DNA of 64,000 nt from Peromyscus leucopus (taxonomy: Eukaryota; Chordata; Mammalia; Rodentia; Cricetidae). Below are positions 1-10,865 of this stretch, piece by piece. The notes under the pieces are model-generated. The model saw only the letters and a program-made list of their open reading frames with translations, searched no databases and was not told the origin of the DNA. The DNA lies in contig NC_051079.1 of NCBI RefSeq assembly GCF_004664715.2, positions 55,453,660-55,517,659 on the forward strand. The letters run 5' to 3'. A program made the position numbers and the translations under genes. Positions within the stretch are counted from its first letter, which is position 1, and each line of letters starts with the position of its first letter.

Positions 1-1349
1 TTCATCAGAGGCCATATGAGTTTGAGGAGGAATGCGGTACCATTTCTCCAGTAGGCCTACACAGAGAGCATGCCCAGGGTCCTCCCGTCTGCCTCCTCAT
101 CTGATGTTTCCTCACCACCATCCCTGTTCTGATTCTGCTCTCTGCTGTCTGGTCTGTGGTGAGAGCCTCAGTTCTGAGAACTGGACCGTCAGTCAGCAGC
201 TCTGTGTTCCTTATGTTACACCTTCAGTTTTCCTTGAAAGAAAGACAAGGCACAAACCAACAGAGCGCCTTTCCATGCCCTTCAAAACTCCATGCATTCC
301 CCTTTCCACAGCGGGCTGGCGGAGGGTGACTGCCCACTTCCTAGGGGTAAAGCCGGCCCACAGAAGAGTGTGTAGGGCAGAGGGGAGGCTGGAAAACTTC
401 CAAGTGTCTATTTAGGATCATGGAGTACCACACTTCTCCCTTTGGCTCCCATTTGAAGAAACTTGAAAGCACATCTTGAAGATTCTGAACTTGGCACCAC
501 AGGGCATCCATTAATTAGCCACACAGAGATAAGCATATTCTCCTTGTGAATACTTGTGCATCTTGGGTCCAACACAGAGTTCATGTAGGTTTGAGATTAT
601 AGGAAGAGGTAAGCTCCCAAGAGATGTGCATATAAAACTGGGCCTGACTGAACAGCTCTTGCTCAGTTTGGAAACCTTCTCATGGCCATAGGTTGGCACA
701 GGGCACCTTCTAAGCTCAATATCTAGCAGACACTTGTTTGGGACTGGTGTCTGGATTGTGTGCCATCTCCTATACAAGTAGGCATCATGGCACCTACTCA
801 ATGCAGGACATGCTGGAGCTTTTGTCTGATTGGTCCACAGGCTGGTCTGGAAGGTTCTGGTTGGGGAGATGAGGTCTCTCAGTGACTATCCTGGTCTAGG
901 TTCTGTCTTCTTTGTATCTGTAATACTGTGGACACCTAGATCTTGGGCCTGTCCAAGTGTAACTGTATCTGTTTATATCTGGGCAGAAATAAGGTTGTTT
1001 TTTTTTCCCTGTTCATTTGCTACTGAAAATAGGAAATACAGAAAGAAAGAAGGAAAATAAAATTTACTGAAATTGCCTATGATTTCATCATCTCTGGAGC
1101 TGATCGGTATAAGCAGTTTAGTTGATTCTGTTCAGTTTATTGACTGAGTATAAACTTATATATAGAATTTTATTGATTGATTGTAAAATCATATACAAAA
1201 TTAATATATCCTTTTCTTTGGAAACATTGTATCCAACCATGAGCAATTGTAATGTGATCTATATATTGTTCCGAAATATTTCTTATGGTGAGTGTGTAAT
1301 ATTCACCTTTAGGGATTTTTAGAAAAATATTTTTAATATTGTATATGTG
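1..1349. other. Unassigned non-coding sequence
   Basis: I see no convincing gene, SINE or LTR here. Several short open frames of 60-130 codons occur on both strands, with no recognisable domain and no codon pattern that stands out. The part from about 1010 to 1330 is strongly AT-rich. Confidence 0.6.
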
Positions 1350-1525
1350 TGTCTGTGTCTGGGTATGTTCCCATATGTGCAGGTGCCCTTGAAGGTCTGA
1401 AGAAGGTGACAGACGATTCCTTGGTTGGAGTTACAGGAGGATGTGAGCCAGTCTGCTTGGGTTCTAGAAACTGAACTAGGGTCCTTTGCAGAACAATACT
1501 TGCTGTTGAACGCCGAGCTGGTTAA
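1350..1525 (-). mobile_element. Degraded B3/B2-type SINE
   Basis: A TG-rich left end leads into text resembling the reverse complement of a B2/B3 body: a gaactgaactagggtcct-like segment near 1470, then a decayed tRNA-like A/B-box region ending in gctggttaagtggttgct near 1525. On the minus strand this would be head on the right and tail on the left. It is old and the family level is uncertain. Confidence 0.6.
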
Positions 1526-2246
1526 GTGGTTGCTTCTCTGTGCTACGTGTTTGTGTCCTGTGCTGAGGCACCCCATGTTCTCTGTACTTGTGCTCAAGTG
1601 CTCACTCAGCAAAGGTCTCAACCCTTCCCGATCTGTCCGCTACTCAACAAAGCCTTGTCTCCCAAACCGCTCGCTCCTAAATCTTGAGAGAAATGAAAAT
1701 CATTTTAGTGGGGTCTGCCTAATAAAAGTCAGTCTTTTATTGAAAGGTTAGAAAGGCTGGAGTTGCAGACGGTTTGAAGTTGAAGGATGCAGGAAGACAT
1801 CGCTCTTCCAGGGCTGGTTGTAATTAGTGCACTGTAGTTATCTTCATGGGCACCTTTCATCCCTGAGGCGGCGGGCCTGGGGGGGGGGACTTGTGTACAG
1901 TGCAAAGCATTCATCTGTTCTGTGAGTGTGTGTTGGGGGGTGGTGCAGGACTCAGTGTGCATCGCTTGGTAGACAGTAGGCAGGGTCCATGGGATTGTGC
2001 ATGCAGTTCTGGTTTGAGTGAAGCCTTCTTCATAGGAGTATTCAAGCGGGGTACAGGCATGGTAAGGACAGATTGCAATGTCTGCTCCTGGAGTCACTCT
2101 GCACCATCTATCTGAGGTTTGGACCTCAGGGTGGGTTCTTCTGGGTGTCTGGAGGCACAGTGAGTGCCATATCCCTCCCTGCTCTCCTGGGTAGTGGGCC
2201 GTGTGGATAGTACCAAGACCTTAGAGATGGAGTCTCATTGATGGTG
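1526..2246. other. Unassigned non-coding sequence
   Basis: No recognisable repeat or coding signal. It contains a short G run near 1880 and a TG-rich segment ending at 2246 that abuts the LTR to the right. Confidence 0.6.
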
Positions 2247-2597
2247 TGTAGCTAGAGTTTTTCTCTCCGGGTCCCACCAAGCCCTGGCAGTCCTGTAGCC
2301 CACTTATAAAATAAACATACAGATGCTTATATTATTTAAACTGCTTGGCCATTAGCTCAGGCCTACCATTTTCTAGCTCTTACTCTTATACTCAGCCCAT
2401 TTCTGTTAATCTATATGTCATCATGTGTTCCATGGCTTTACCTGCTGCCTTTACATGATGCTCCCTGGATGGCAGGCTGGTGTTTCTTCCTCTTGCCTTC
2501 CTGTTCTCTCAATTCTCCTCTCTGCTAGTCCTGCCAATACTTCCTGCTTGGCTACTGGCCAATCAGTGTTTTATTTATCAATCAATCATTCACAGCA
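2247..2597 (-). mobile_element. Solo LTR of an endogenous retrovirus (copy 1 of 2)
   Basis: The block starts tgtagctagag and ends cacagca on the plus strand, so on the minus strand it has TG...CA LTR ends. It contains a poly(A)-signal-like AATAAA near the U3/R position on the plus-strand reading of the other strand, and a CCAAT-type box (ggccaatcag near 2560). Flanking hexamers atggtg (2241-2246) and atgggg (2598-2603) match at 5 of 6 bases, consistent with the 6-bp duplication of ERVK-like insertions. No polypurine tract or primer-binding site adjoins it, so it looks like a solo LTR. It aligns by eye along its full length with 18687-19038. The family name is not assigned. Confidence 0.82.
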
Positions 2598-3129
2598 ATG
2601 GGGTGATGACCATTCCAGAGGCCTGGCTAGTACGGTCCCTTGGCATGTTCTGGGGCCCATGTTCTGTTTCTTCAAATGATGCCATTTCTTGGTAGATGTG
2701 GTTGCTATGGAGCTGTGTGCTCAGTGTTACTGGATAGATACTAGAATATTCACTCAGTATCCAAGTGTCTGAAAAAATACACGGAGTGTCACCTTCCCTT
2801 GTGTGTGGCTGGCTGGTGCTGCTTTTTATGTTTCCTTAGTTTCCAGCTCACTCTTGCACAGTGGTGATTGGCTGCTTGGGTGCCTTTTGGATATGTGAGG
2901 TGTAGGATGCCCAAGGTGTAGTCAACTCTCAGTTGACTTGACTGAATGTTTTTCTGCTCCTTTGGCTATTAAAATTGTTGTCCCACCCTCATAATGCTTA
3001 GCTTTCCTCTCATCTGTGTATGGATTATGATATGTAATTTTTTAAAACTTTTAGATTGGTGGTCCTGCATTTAAATTTTTTTTCATCTGAAAAGAATTTT
3101 AAAAAATTTTAAAAAATGTGTGTATACAG
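2598..3129. other. Unassigned sequence between two LTRs
   Basis: No gene is visible. The right part (about 3030-3120) is AT-rich with runs of A and T forming short self-complementary tracts. Confidence 0.55.
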
Positions 3130-3527
3130 TGTGTTGGCTGGTTTTATGTCAACTTGATACAGGCTAGAGTCATTTGAAAGGAGAGAACCTCAATTGAAAA
3201 AATGTTCCCAAAGATCTGGCTGTAGGGTATTTTCTTAATTAGTGATTGATGAGGGAGGGCCCAGCCCATTGTGGGTGACACCATCCCTGGGCTGGTGGTC
3301 CTGGGTTCTATAAGAAAGCAGGATGAGCAAGCCAGTAAGCAGCACCCCTCTGTGGCCTCTGCATCAGCTCCTGCCTCCAGGTTCCTGCCCTGTTTGAGTT
3401 CCTGTCCTGACTTCCTTCAGTGATGGACTATGGATGTGGAAGCGTAAGCCAGATTAAACACTTTGCTCTACAACTTGGCTTTTGGTCATGGTGTTTCATC
3501 ACAGCAATAGTAACCCTAGCTAAGACA
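3130..3527 (+). mobile_element. MaLR-type solo LTR
   Basis: It begins tgtgttggctggttttatgtc and ends ccctagctaagaca, the terminal form typical of MaLR (MLT1/ORR1-like) LTRs. The flanking pentamer TACAG occurs on both sides (3125-3129 and 3528-3532), the 5-bp duplication expected of ERV3/MaLR. A poly(A)-signal-like attaaa lies near 3455. Related copies occur at 24355, 25037 and 29447 (inverted). Exact subfamily not assigned. Confidence 0.85.
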
Positions 3528-3591
3528 TACAGTTATAATTAGCTTTGCATAGTACATTTAGTTCAGGAAAATCATGGTATTTGTTTGTTTC

Positions 3592-3730
3592 TTTTTTTTT
3601 GAGTCAGGGTTTCTCTGTCACTTTGTCTGTCCTAGAACTCACTCTGTAAAGCGGGCTGGCCTCAAACTCACAGAGATCTGCCTGCTTCTGCCTCCTGAAT
3701 ACTGGGATTAAAGGCGTGCGCCACCATGCT
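3592..3730 (-). mobile_element. B1 SINE
   Basis: A T tract followed by gagtcagggtttctctgtc and ending ctgggattaaaggcgtgcg-ccaccatgct is the reverse complement of a B1 (7SL-derived) element. It is diverged at several positions, for example in the middle segment, so it is not among the youngest copies. Confidence 0.95.
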
Positions 3731-4635
3731 GTACTGTGTGCAGTTTTGAAGATCTGGGCACACTTTGATGACTAAGGAAGGACGCTGTCCTGATGGAGGA
3801 GGCAGAGCGGCACAGGGACTTGAGCATAAGCCTTGGGGTAACTGCCCACAGTACACATGGAAGGACTGAGCAGGCCTGTGTCCCCAGGGTCCCCATAGGT
3901 CTGGGGACAACTGGGGGTTGCTTTCACCTGCTTCTTCTCTAGCCATCCCTCTAGGGCTCTTGTCCTGTTAGACTGCTTGGAAGCTTTGTGAACCCAGAGA
4001 GTGTCTAGACGCCATACCTCACTTTGCTGCTTCTCCAACGTGACTATTTGGCCATTTCTGACATTTGGGAAGATAGGGTGTGTGCAACCAGTTGGGAGGG
4101 GCCCATTACCATACACATTGCTTCCTAAATGGAAGCTCTTAAGCCAAATCTGAAGTGTTTGTGTAGTGCCTGCCAGGAACTGGAATGTGGTCAGAGGCCC
4201 AGGGCATGCTCTTTGGGGACTTAGAGACTAAGAGAAAAACGGAATGTGGTGTAAGAAGTAACTGGCAAATAAGGACAGTTCCATGAGCAGGCTTATAATC
4301 AAGTCTAATTTCAGAAAAGCGTCATACATGGAGGAGAGAGAGGCCACTAGGCCCAAAGGGTGGGTAGTGCAGGTGCTTCCCCAGCCCACCTCTCCTTCAC
4401 TTTTTTTCCCCTCCTAGAACTCATATGCTGTCCAAGCCCTAGGTTCTGAGAGTGCAGATATCAGAAGACATAGGTCTGTCCCCAACTGGTGGAAGACAGA
4501 TGTTCGCACTGCAGTGATAGCCGCACTAGAGGAGAAAGGCGAGGCTTTCTGCCGATGTTGGATAACGGAGGGAGACTTTAAGAGGGGCCAAAAGCTGTGC
4601 TCTGACTGTGTCCCTCACCTCCACCTCCCACCACC
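3731..4635. other. Unassigned non-coding sequence
   Basis: Open frames of 62-114 codons on the minus strand cross this stretch and run into the neighbouring B1, so they are not credible genes. No other structure is recognised. Confidence 0.55.
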
Positions 4636-4750
4636 CTCTTCATATGTTGAAGCGTAATCCCCAGTGTGACGACAGTGTGACAGTATCGAGAGTCAGCTGG
4701 GTCAGGAGGTCATTAAGCCAGCAGTGGGGAGATGCAGTAAGACAGAAGTG
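4636..4750 (+). mobile_element. Possible MaLR (MST/MLT-like) fragment
   Basis: A catatgttgaagcgtaatcc-like phrase followed by ccccagtgtga matches the familiar mid-LTR text of MST/MLT elements. Only about 100 bases are recognisable and neither end is visible. Confidence 0.4.
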
Positions 4751-5204
4751 AACTCACAGCCAGGAGTATGCGGCTAGATGGAGGGGGAGGGTGCTGTGGG
4801 TGTCTAATTGTATCCTAGACCAATTGCAACCGTGGTGGGAGGCCGCCTACCTAGCATTTCGGGCGGGTGTTGAAGGAACAAAGTCTTCCTGGGATAAACG
4901 GGGCATGAGGGGTCCATACAGAATTTGTAGTTGATAAATGGCTCAGGAGAAGGATGGGCCAATTCTCAAGGGCAAAAACAGGGTGAGGAATTTTGTCGGC
5001 AGACTCTAAACAAGGACAAGGGGCACATTGGTTAACACCAGCCTTGGCCAGTACTCTTTGTGATCGTTGCTCTTGGGTCTTGGTGCTGGGCTGTGGCTGC
5101 TCCCCGCCTCCTCCCCCTTCTCCCCCCCCCCTTTTTTTTTTGCCAAAACCCACATCATGACTGACAAAGAAAAACAAGCCTGTTGTATACTCCCCGGGTT
5201 GGCC
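4751..5204. other. Unassigned sequence with pyrimidine tract
   Basis: No gene is seen. A C-then-T tract at about 5104-5140 (C-rich runs followed by ten T) is the only notable structure. Confidence 0.5.
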
Positions 5205-5490
5205 AGCTTTCTGTTGCTGTGACAAATATCTGCGATCATTGGCCCATGGAGAGAAGAGTCATTTTGGCTCACGGCTTTAGACATTCTAGTCTGATTGGTT
5301 TGGGGGCTGTGGAGAGGCAGCACATGGTGGCAGGGGTGAGGGGAGAGGGATCATGTCGGGGAACAAAACAGGTCATGTCCTGACCAGAAAGCAAAAGCAA
5401 AGATGAAGATGCTATGGCCTTTGAGGGCAAACCCTCAGTGACCTAGAGACATCCCACTTGTAAAAGGCTATACCGCTTCCCCATCCTGCC
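5205..5490 (-). mobile_element. Probable MaLR LTR fragment
   Basis: The order ctttctgttgctgtgacaaat, then ttttggctcacggcttta, then a GCAG/ATGGTGGC segment and cagtgacctagagacatccc follows the antisense reading of MST/THE1-like MaLR LTRs, as do the clearer copies at 21899 and 38105. It is diverged and lacks clear ends. Confidence 0.55.
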
Positions 5491-7728
5491 ACTCTGACGA
5501 CCAAGCTTTTGGGAGGGGCGTTCAGGAGAGATGTTATAGCTCCTTTGGTCTCTTGTCGTATCTGATAATTTGCGCTGTGGGCTGGGACTTGGCCATTATT
5601 GTTTAATACTCTCTATTTGCTCACATTTGGAAAAATGACTAAATCTCAGACCCCAGACAGTTCACACAAGGAAGTCAGAACCATTGCTTTCATGTGGGAA
5701 TAAGAATGCTTTCTATTTGCAAAACGTTGGTAACTTTTCAAAGCTTCCCACAGACAGTATCTAATTTCATGTTCCTTGGTTTTATGGAGCAAATAATTAA
5801 TGAAATGTACGTGGAAGTGTAATTAATAAATTTGCTACTTCTATAATCAACGTGCCTTTTAGCTGAGAGTGGAATTCAGCTCGTTTTTTTTTTTTTTTAA
5901 ATTTTTTTTTTTTATTTTAATGTGCAAAACCAAATTGGAAGGCAATCTGTTACTGTCCAAGCCACACAGCAGGCCGTTTCCTGAGGGCCACAGAGTCTGA
6001 GGAATGGCGCTTGGTGACAGGGCAGACACGTAGTATCTGCAGTTTTGAGAGGTTAGGGTAGAACACTAGAAATGGAATTTGAAAGAAGATGCAGTTAAAC
6101 CAATGAGAGTAAAGGGGGGTCCAACTGTGAATCCCTCCCCAGGGGGCTTGTGGAGAACAGAGGCATCCCCCTGCAGCAAGTGTGAGTTGGGGACACTCAG
6201 TGAGTCTTCATTTCCTTTCCATATTAAACAAGTGTTTTCTGGACGAATCGGTAGCTCTTCAGGGGCTTCAGGAAAGCGTCGCAGGTTCTGACGAACATGA
6301 AGGCTCGTCCTGTTGCTGGCCATGAACTGAGAGCCGGGTAGGTCTGCGTCCCACTCATCTGGACTTCCGTCCACAGTCTAACCTCTTCCCCTCGACCCTC
6401 AGTTTTGGCTCTGTCTCGGTCCAGGGTGTTCAGCTGTGGATACGAGTTGACTTCGGCCCTGTTTCTCCCCTTTTGGCAAGCGCTGCTTCTGTGCTAGCCT
6501 GTTGTGTGGCCCTGCCTCTGGTCCAGTCCTGGCGGAGGCGACATTGCTAGCTGCTGCATCCTTTTTTCCTGCTCATCTCTTTGCTGTTTGTTGTGTGTGA
6601 CTCTTGTCTTCCTCTGCCAAGTGTCCCGATCCCCTTCTCGTCTTCCAAGTGTAAGCCATTCACACTGCTGTTCACACTTGCTTCCACAGCTTTCTGCTCT
6701 CTCCCCCTGAAGCCCTAGGAAATGTTGCCTCTGGTGAATGAGCTCCTGCAACTGCCCGGAGCTGCTGCTGAAGACAAGTGCTGTGATGTCTACAGCAGAC
6801 TCCAGCCTGTCTCCGAAGCTGATAAGAAAGACCGAAGGCTGGCGCGTCTACTGGCTTTCCTTGGTCCATCTCTCTCAGTTTCCCAGGAGATCCGCAGTGG
6901 CGGGTGCTCCTGTTAACAGTGCTCGAGGTCACCGGTCAATAGTTTAGGTGGCAAATGAAGTGTTTTCTGATCTCTCTGGTAATTAGTTTGTGTGATCAAT
7001 ACGTACTAAATAACTTCTGCAGAGGGCTTTTCTTGTAGTTACGCACGGCGAGTTGATGCAGGACTGTATTAAAATGGCAAGGTCCCTGAGGAAGGGGTCT
7101 GCCCTGCAGGAAACTGTAGATGAAACACACTCTTTGCATTTGCTTAGAAACCGAGCATGGGCTGCCTCAGTGGATAACTTGTTATTTTTGTCTATCATTC
7201 ACATACGCTGTCTGCCATCAGAAGACACAGTGGTAACTGTGATCCATGAAGGTCACTTTCTTGTTTACTGTTGCTAGGTAAGACATCAAGAGACATTTCT
7301 TTTTGGCTCCTGGAGGTGCTAGAGAGGGATGTCTCAGCAAGGCCAGGAAAGAATTGAAGAACTAGTCTGGAAAGCAGGCTGGAGAATTTAGCACACTCTT
7401 TCTTGAAGCAGATTCCTTCTAGGACCTGATTGTCGCATTTGGTGCCATTTAGGATAACATCGTCGAGGCGAAGCTGTCTTTGAGTTTTGGCTGTGAACCC
7501 CACCAGTGAGGCACAGCTGTGGTCCGAGGCACGAGAGAACAGGGGCCCCACCTTGTTTGTGTGTGGGGAGATTTCTAGACGGAGGCAGAATCCTTTTGCT
7601 GTTGTTGGGAGTGGTAATGTTTTTACATAAGGGAGCGTGCCCTGATTTTCAGGCTCAGAGCTTTTACCCTAAGATGCCTGCTGGGCAGTTTCATTTCCAA
7701 GTGTCTCAGTCAGAGTGTACAAAAATGA
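5491..7728. other. Unassigned non-coding sequence with AT-rich motif cluster
   Basis: Mostly unique-looking sequence without repeats I recognise. It holds T-rich tracts at 5884-5921 and the TAAT-rich inverted motif at 5789-5834 described separately. Open frames up to 118 codons lack any recognisable domain. Confidence 0.55.
5789..5834. promoter_or_regulatory. Candidate regulatory motif cluster (TAATTA, GCAAAT inverted)
   Basis: The segment starts gcaaataattaat and closes about 20 bases later with attaataaatttgc, an imperfect inverted repeat. Each arm combines a POU-like GCAAAT half-site with TAATTA homeodomain cores. Function is inferred only from motif density. Confidence 0.3.
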
Positions 7729-7810
7729 GCTGGGGCGGGGGTGTGGCTCGGTGGTAAAGTACTTGCTGAAAATTACCAAGGCCCTAGGTCTGGTCCCCGG
7801 TACTGTAAAA
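7729..7810 (+). mobile_element. ID-type SINE
   Basis: ggggtgtggctcggtggtaaagtacttgctg-like text followed by aaggccctaggtctggtcccc matches the tRNA-derived ID element, including recognisable A-box and B-box regions. Its A-rich tail has become the GGAA tract to the right. Confidence 0.88.
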
Positions 7811-7866
7811 GGAAGGAAGGAAGGAAGGAAGGAGGGAAGGAAGGGAGGGAGGGAGGGAGGGAGGGC
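7811..7866. repeat. (GGAA/GGGA)n microsatellite
   Basis: Purine-only tetranucleotide repeat directly after the ID element, changing from GGAA to GGGA rightwards. It most likely grew from the ID poly(A) tail. Confidence 0.95.
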
Positions 7867-10734
7867 AAGAATGGAAGGAAGAAAGGAAAAAATAGAAATA
7901 CTCTGACTTCAAACTCTATGGAGGCCCCTCTTGACCTCCCTTCTGTCCATCATTGTCCCCTTCAGGCCCGATGTGTTCACTCATGTCCCCTTGGTCTTCT
8001 CCCTAACGTCCTTCAGTCTCTCACGGTCTCATTTTGATCGACGACAGTTCCACCCGCCCAGTGATTCAGGCCTGGCATTTGGCGTCTTTAATCCCTCCCT
8101 TAGTCCAGTCTTTGAATAAATCTTGTCGTTTATCTGTAAATTCATCACAGACCATACCACTCTTCACGGTACTCCCTGGGTGTGCGCCACCCGGGAGTCT
8201 GATCGCCTCCCTTCAGAGTTCCTCACAAGAAATCCCTATCCCAGGCCTCTGTGGTTTCTCTGCCTGAAACTTCATCCTGATGCACGAGTGTCCCTGGCCT
8301 TTGGTCAGGGGTCCTGCCTTGGTCAGGTGGCTTCCCCACCATGCCTTTGCCTGTCTCTGGCATCCTGTTATAGAAGGCTGGAGGTTACCCCTTCCTAGAA
8401 AGCTCTTGAGTGCAGACAGAGCACTGCCCTGTCCATTGTCCAGCAGCAATTCCATATTGCCAGTTGCATGGACAAGTGGGCATGCGCGCTAGACAGACCT
8501 TGTTTGGCAGGGCCCCAGAGAAGCTCCTCCTGACTCACAGGGCTTGGCGAAGCTCTGGTGCTGAGGCAGAGCAGTTCATGGGCTTCTGTCTGTCTGTCTG
8601 TTGATGCTTAGGTGGCTGCCAGGGGTGGGTGCAAGGCCGTCTCACCTCTGTTGCTGTGGGTTAGGTCAGGCCTCAGTGCAAACGGAAAGTTCTGATGGAA
8701 GGGGGTAAAGTACAGGAACAGGCTTGGCGACCTGTCACTCAACACGCTCATCCCCCTTCTCAGGGCTAGGTGTCTCCTTACCTACATGATTCTTCCCCCC
8801 AGGATTGGAGTTGAATTAGGACTTCATCCACTGTAGGCAAGCCCTCTTCCACTGAGTTCCAACTCCTAATCCCTACGTGAAATTCTTCTTTTATACTTTT
8901 TCCCCCCCGCACAAAATAAACTGCCTTCCACAAGTCAGGAGAAACAATTGTTTTCTAGACCAACTCTAGTCCTCCTCTTTTCCTCTCTCAGACTTAAATC
9001 TCCAGCTACATAAATTATGGTCGAATTAAATATTGTTTTTATGTTTAGAGCAAATTCCTCAAGCTGTGAACTAGAATTAGATTTATGAATGTTCTAGAAA
9101 TCACCTTATGAAGTTTTTTTTTTTCTTTCTTGTATATTCTCTGTTACCACGAAAAATTCAAAGTGGAGACAGTGAAGGTCTATGAATCTTTGTTGTTCTA
9201 GCTTTTCAAGGTAGACAAAGCATTTGAGCATTTCCTGGAAGTCCGACGTACTTTCCAAAGTCTGACTGTGCTTTTATTCTGGGATTGCAGGTGATTTTCT
9301 AAGTTTATTTATTTTGTTATCTTGGGTTTAAAATCAACAGAGAGATTGTGAAAATCAGCTAGCTACCTAGTGGAACCAGGGGACAAGGGCCTGAGAAAGA
9401 GGAGTTTTAGAGAGCAGCAGTTTCTCTTCACTGGTGCTTCTCAGCCCATGTGTGATAGACCCATAGCACCAGCCATGCTGACATATGAGAAAAGTGGCCA
9501 TGGACAAGGCAATTTCTTTCTTTGTTCACTTGGGACACATGGGCAGTCTTGCCTGCAGCAGGGAGGGCATGAGCAAAGACCACGCAGTAGTCCTTACCTT
9601 TGCTGAGAATATCGTTGGAATCATACCTCCTCACCCCCAGTCCACACATCCAAAAGGCAGACTGAAAGGAAATATACATAAACACTAAAAATAGATGTGT
9701 GGTGCTAAGGGGGAATCTAAAAGAAAAAAAATTCTCTTTTAAGAAAATGATCTTGTGTTTCTGTTTTTATAATGAGAACATTCCCAGTAAAGGGTGTGGA
9801 ATTGAAAGTCAGTTTCTGAAAAATTGTGGAAAACAATTAGATGTGTATCCTTTTAAGTGTTTTGGAGGAAGGGATGAAGTTGCTATGGGGATGCGAAGTT
9901 ACTTTCCACAGAGTGGTTCCATCTGCCTCTGTCTTGCTCCCGGAGCCAAGCCGGGCAGTCCTCCGTGGGACAGAGTTAGATGGGGAAACAGTTACACGTC
10001 AAATTACTCTTCCATACTTCCCCTGAGCTCACCATTCAGCTTTGATCTAGTAATTGGAGAGAGGTTCCAAGTCCTTTTTCTGGGCCAACTCTTCTGCATG
10101 CCATGGTCACCTGTGTGATTTGGTAGGCAGGTCTGCAGTCTGGAAGGCTCTGCCTCCTTGTCCAAGATGGGTCCACGGAGTTTCGTCCCCTCATCTGGAA
10201 GATGGGGATGGCGTGGGGTGGGTGGCGTTTGCATGGCTGGCAGCATGACCGTGACCATGAGATGGAATGTCAAGTGTTTTCTTTGAAGTGAAGAGGACTA
10301 AGCATCCCCCCTGTTCCAGTGGTACTGTGCCCACTTCCTCTTGTGAGCAGACTGGAGGGGGCTCTCCATGAAGTGCTCGTGAATGGGCTATCACCAGGGG
10401 GAGGCTGCTGCTCACAGTGGTTGGTATCACGGAAGGTGACCATGGACAGTGGGCTTGTGGACAGTGACTGCCAGCATGCCAGTCTCTTATCACCTTGAGG
10501 GCAGAGGTGGTGTGTTGGCTTCTACCTCTAAGGCCAAAGGGAACCCTGGTTTATAGGAAAAGCACTTAGAAGACATTCAAGGAACACGGAGTCTTGTTTC
10601 TTGTTCTATGTCCATGTAGCACAAAGGTCATTCTCTCAAGTGGACACTATTACATCATTAAGCTGTGCCAGACAGCACGGTCACATAAGCCCCCTGGCCT
10701 CAGTTTCCCCACTGAGAACCCTCTTCATGCTTCC
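7867..10734. other. Unassigned non-coding sequence
   Basis: No credible gene. A short minus-strand ID/B4-like remnant may lie at about 8800-8870 (a gtaggcaagccctcttccactgag phrase). The longest frame (139 codons near 9699) lacks any familiar motif. The stretch 8880-9360 is AT-rich. Confidence 0.55.
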
Positions 10735-10865
10735 ATTGCTATCTAGCTCTTTCCATACATTATTTAATTTGATTCATTTCATTAATTTATTCGATTAGGA
10801 AGTATCACGAACACTCTTGTTTTTCAAATGGAGAAGTAAGGTCTAGAGAACTTTCTCAACTGGTC
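10735..10865 (+). mobile_element. MIR SINE fragment
   Basis: The series ctctttccatacattattta, an AT-rich spacer, ttcaaatggagaagtaaggtc and agagaactttctcaac follows the conserved central part of MIR in order and spacing. It is strongly diverged, as expected for this old family. Confidence 0.6.

Noticed and set aside
7729..7810. tRNA-like gene
   Set aside because: A- and B-box-like text belongs to an ID SINE with a simple-repeat tail. No cloverleaf with intact stems was found.
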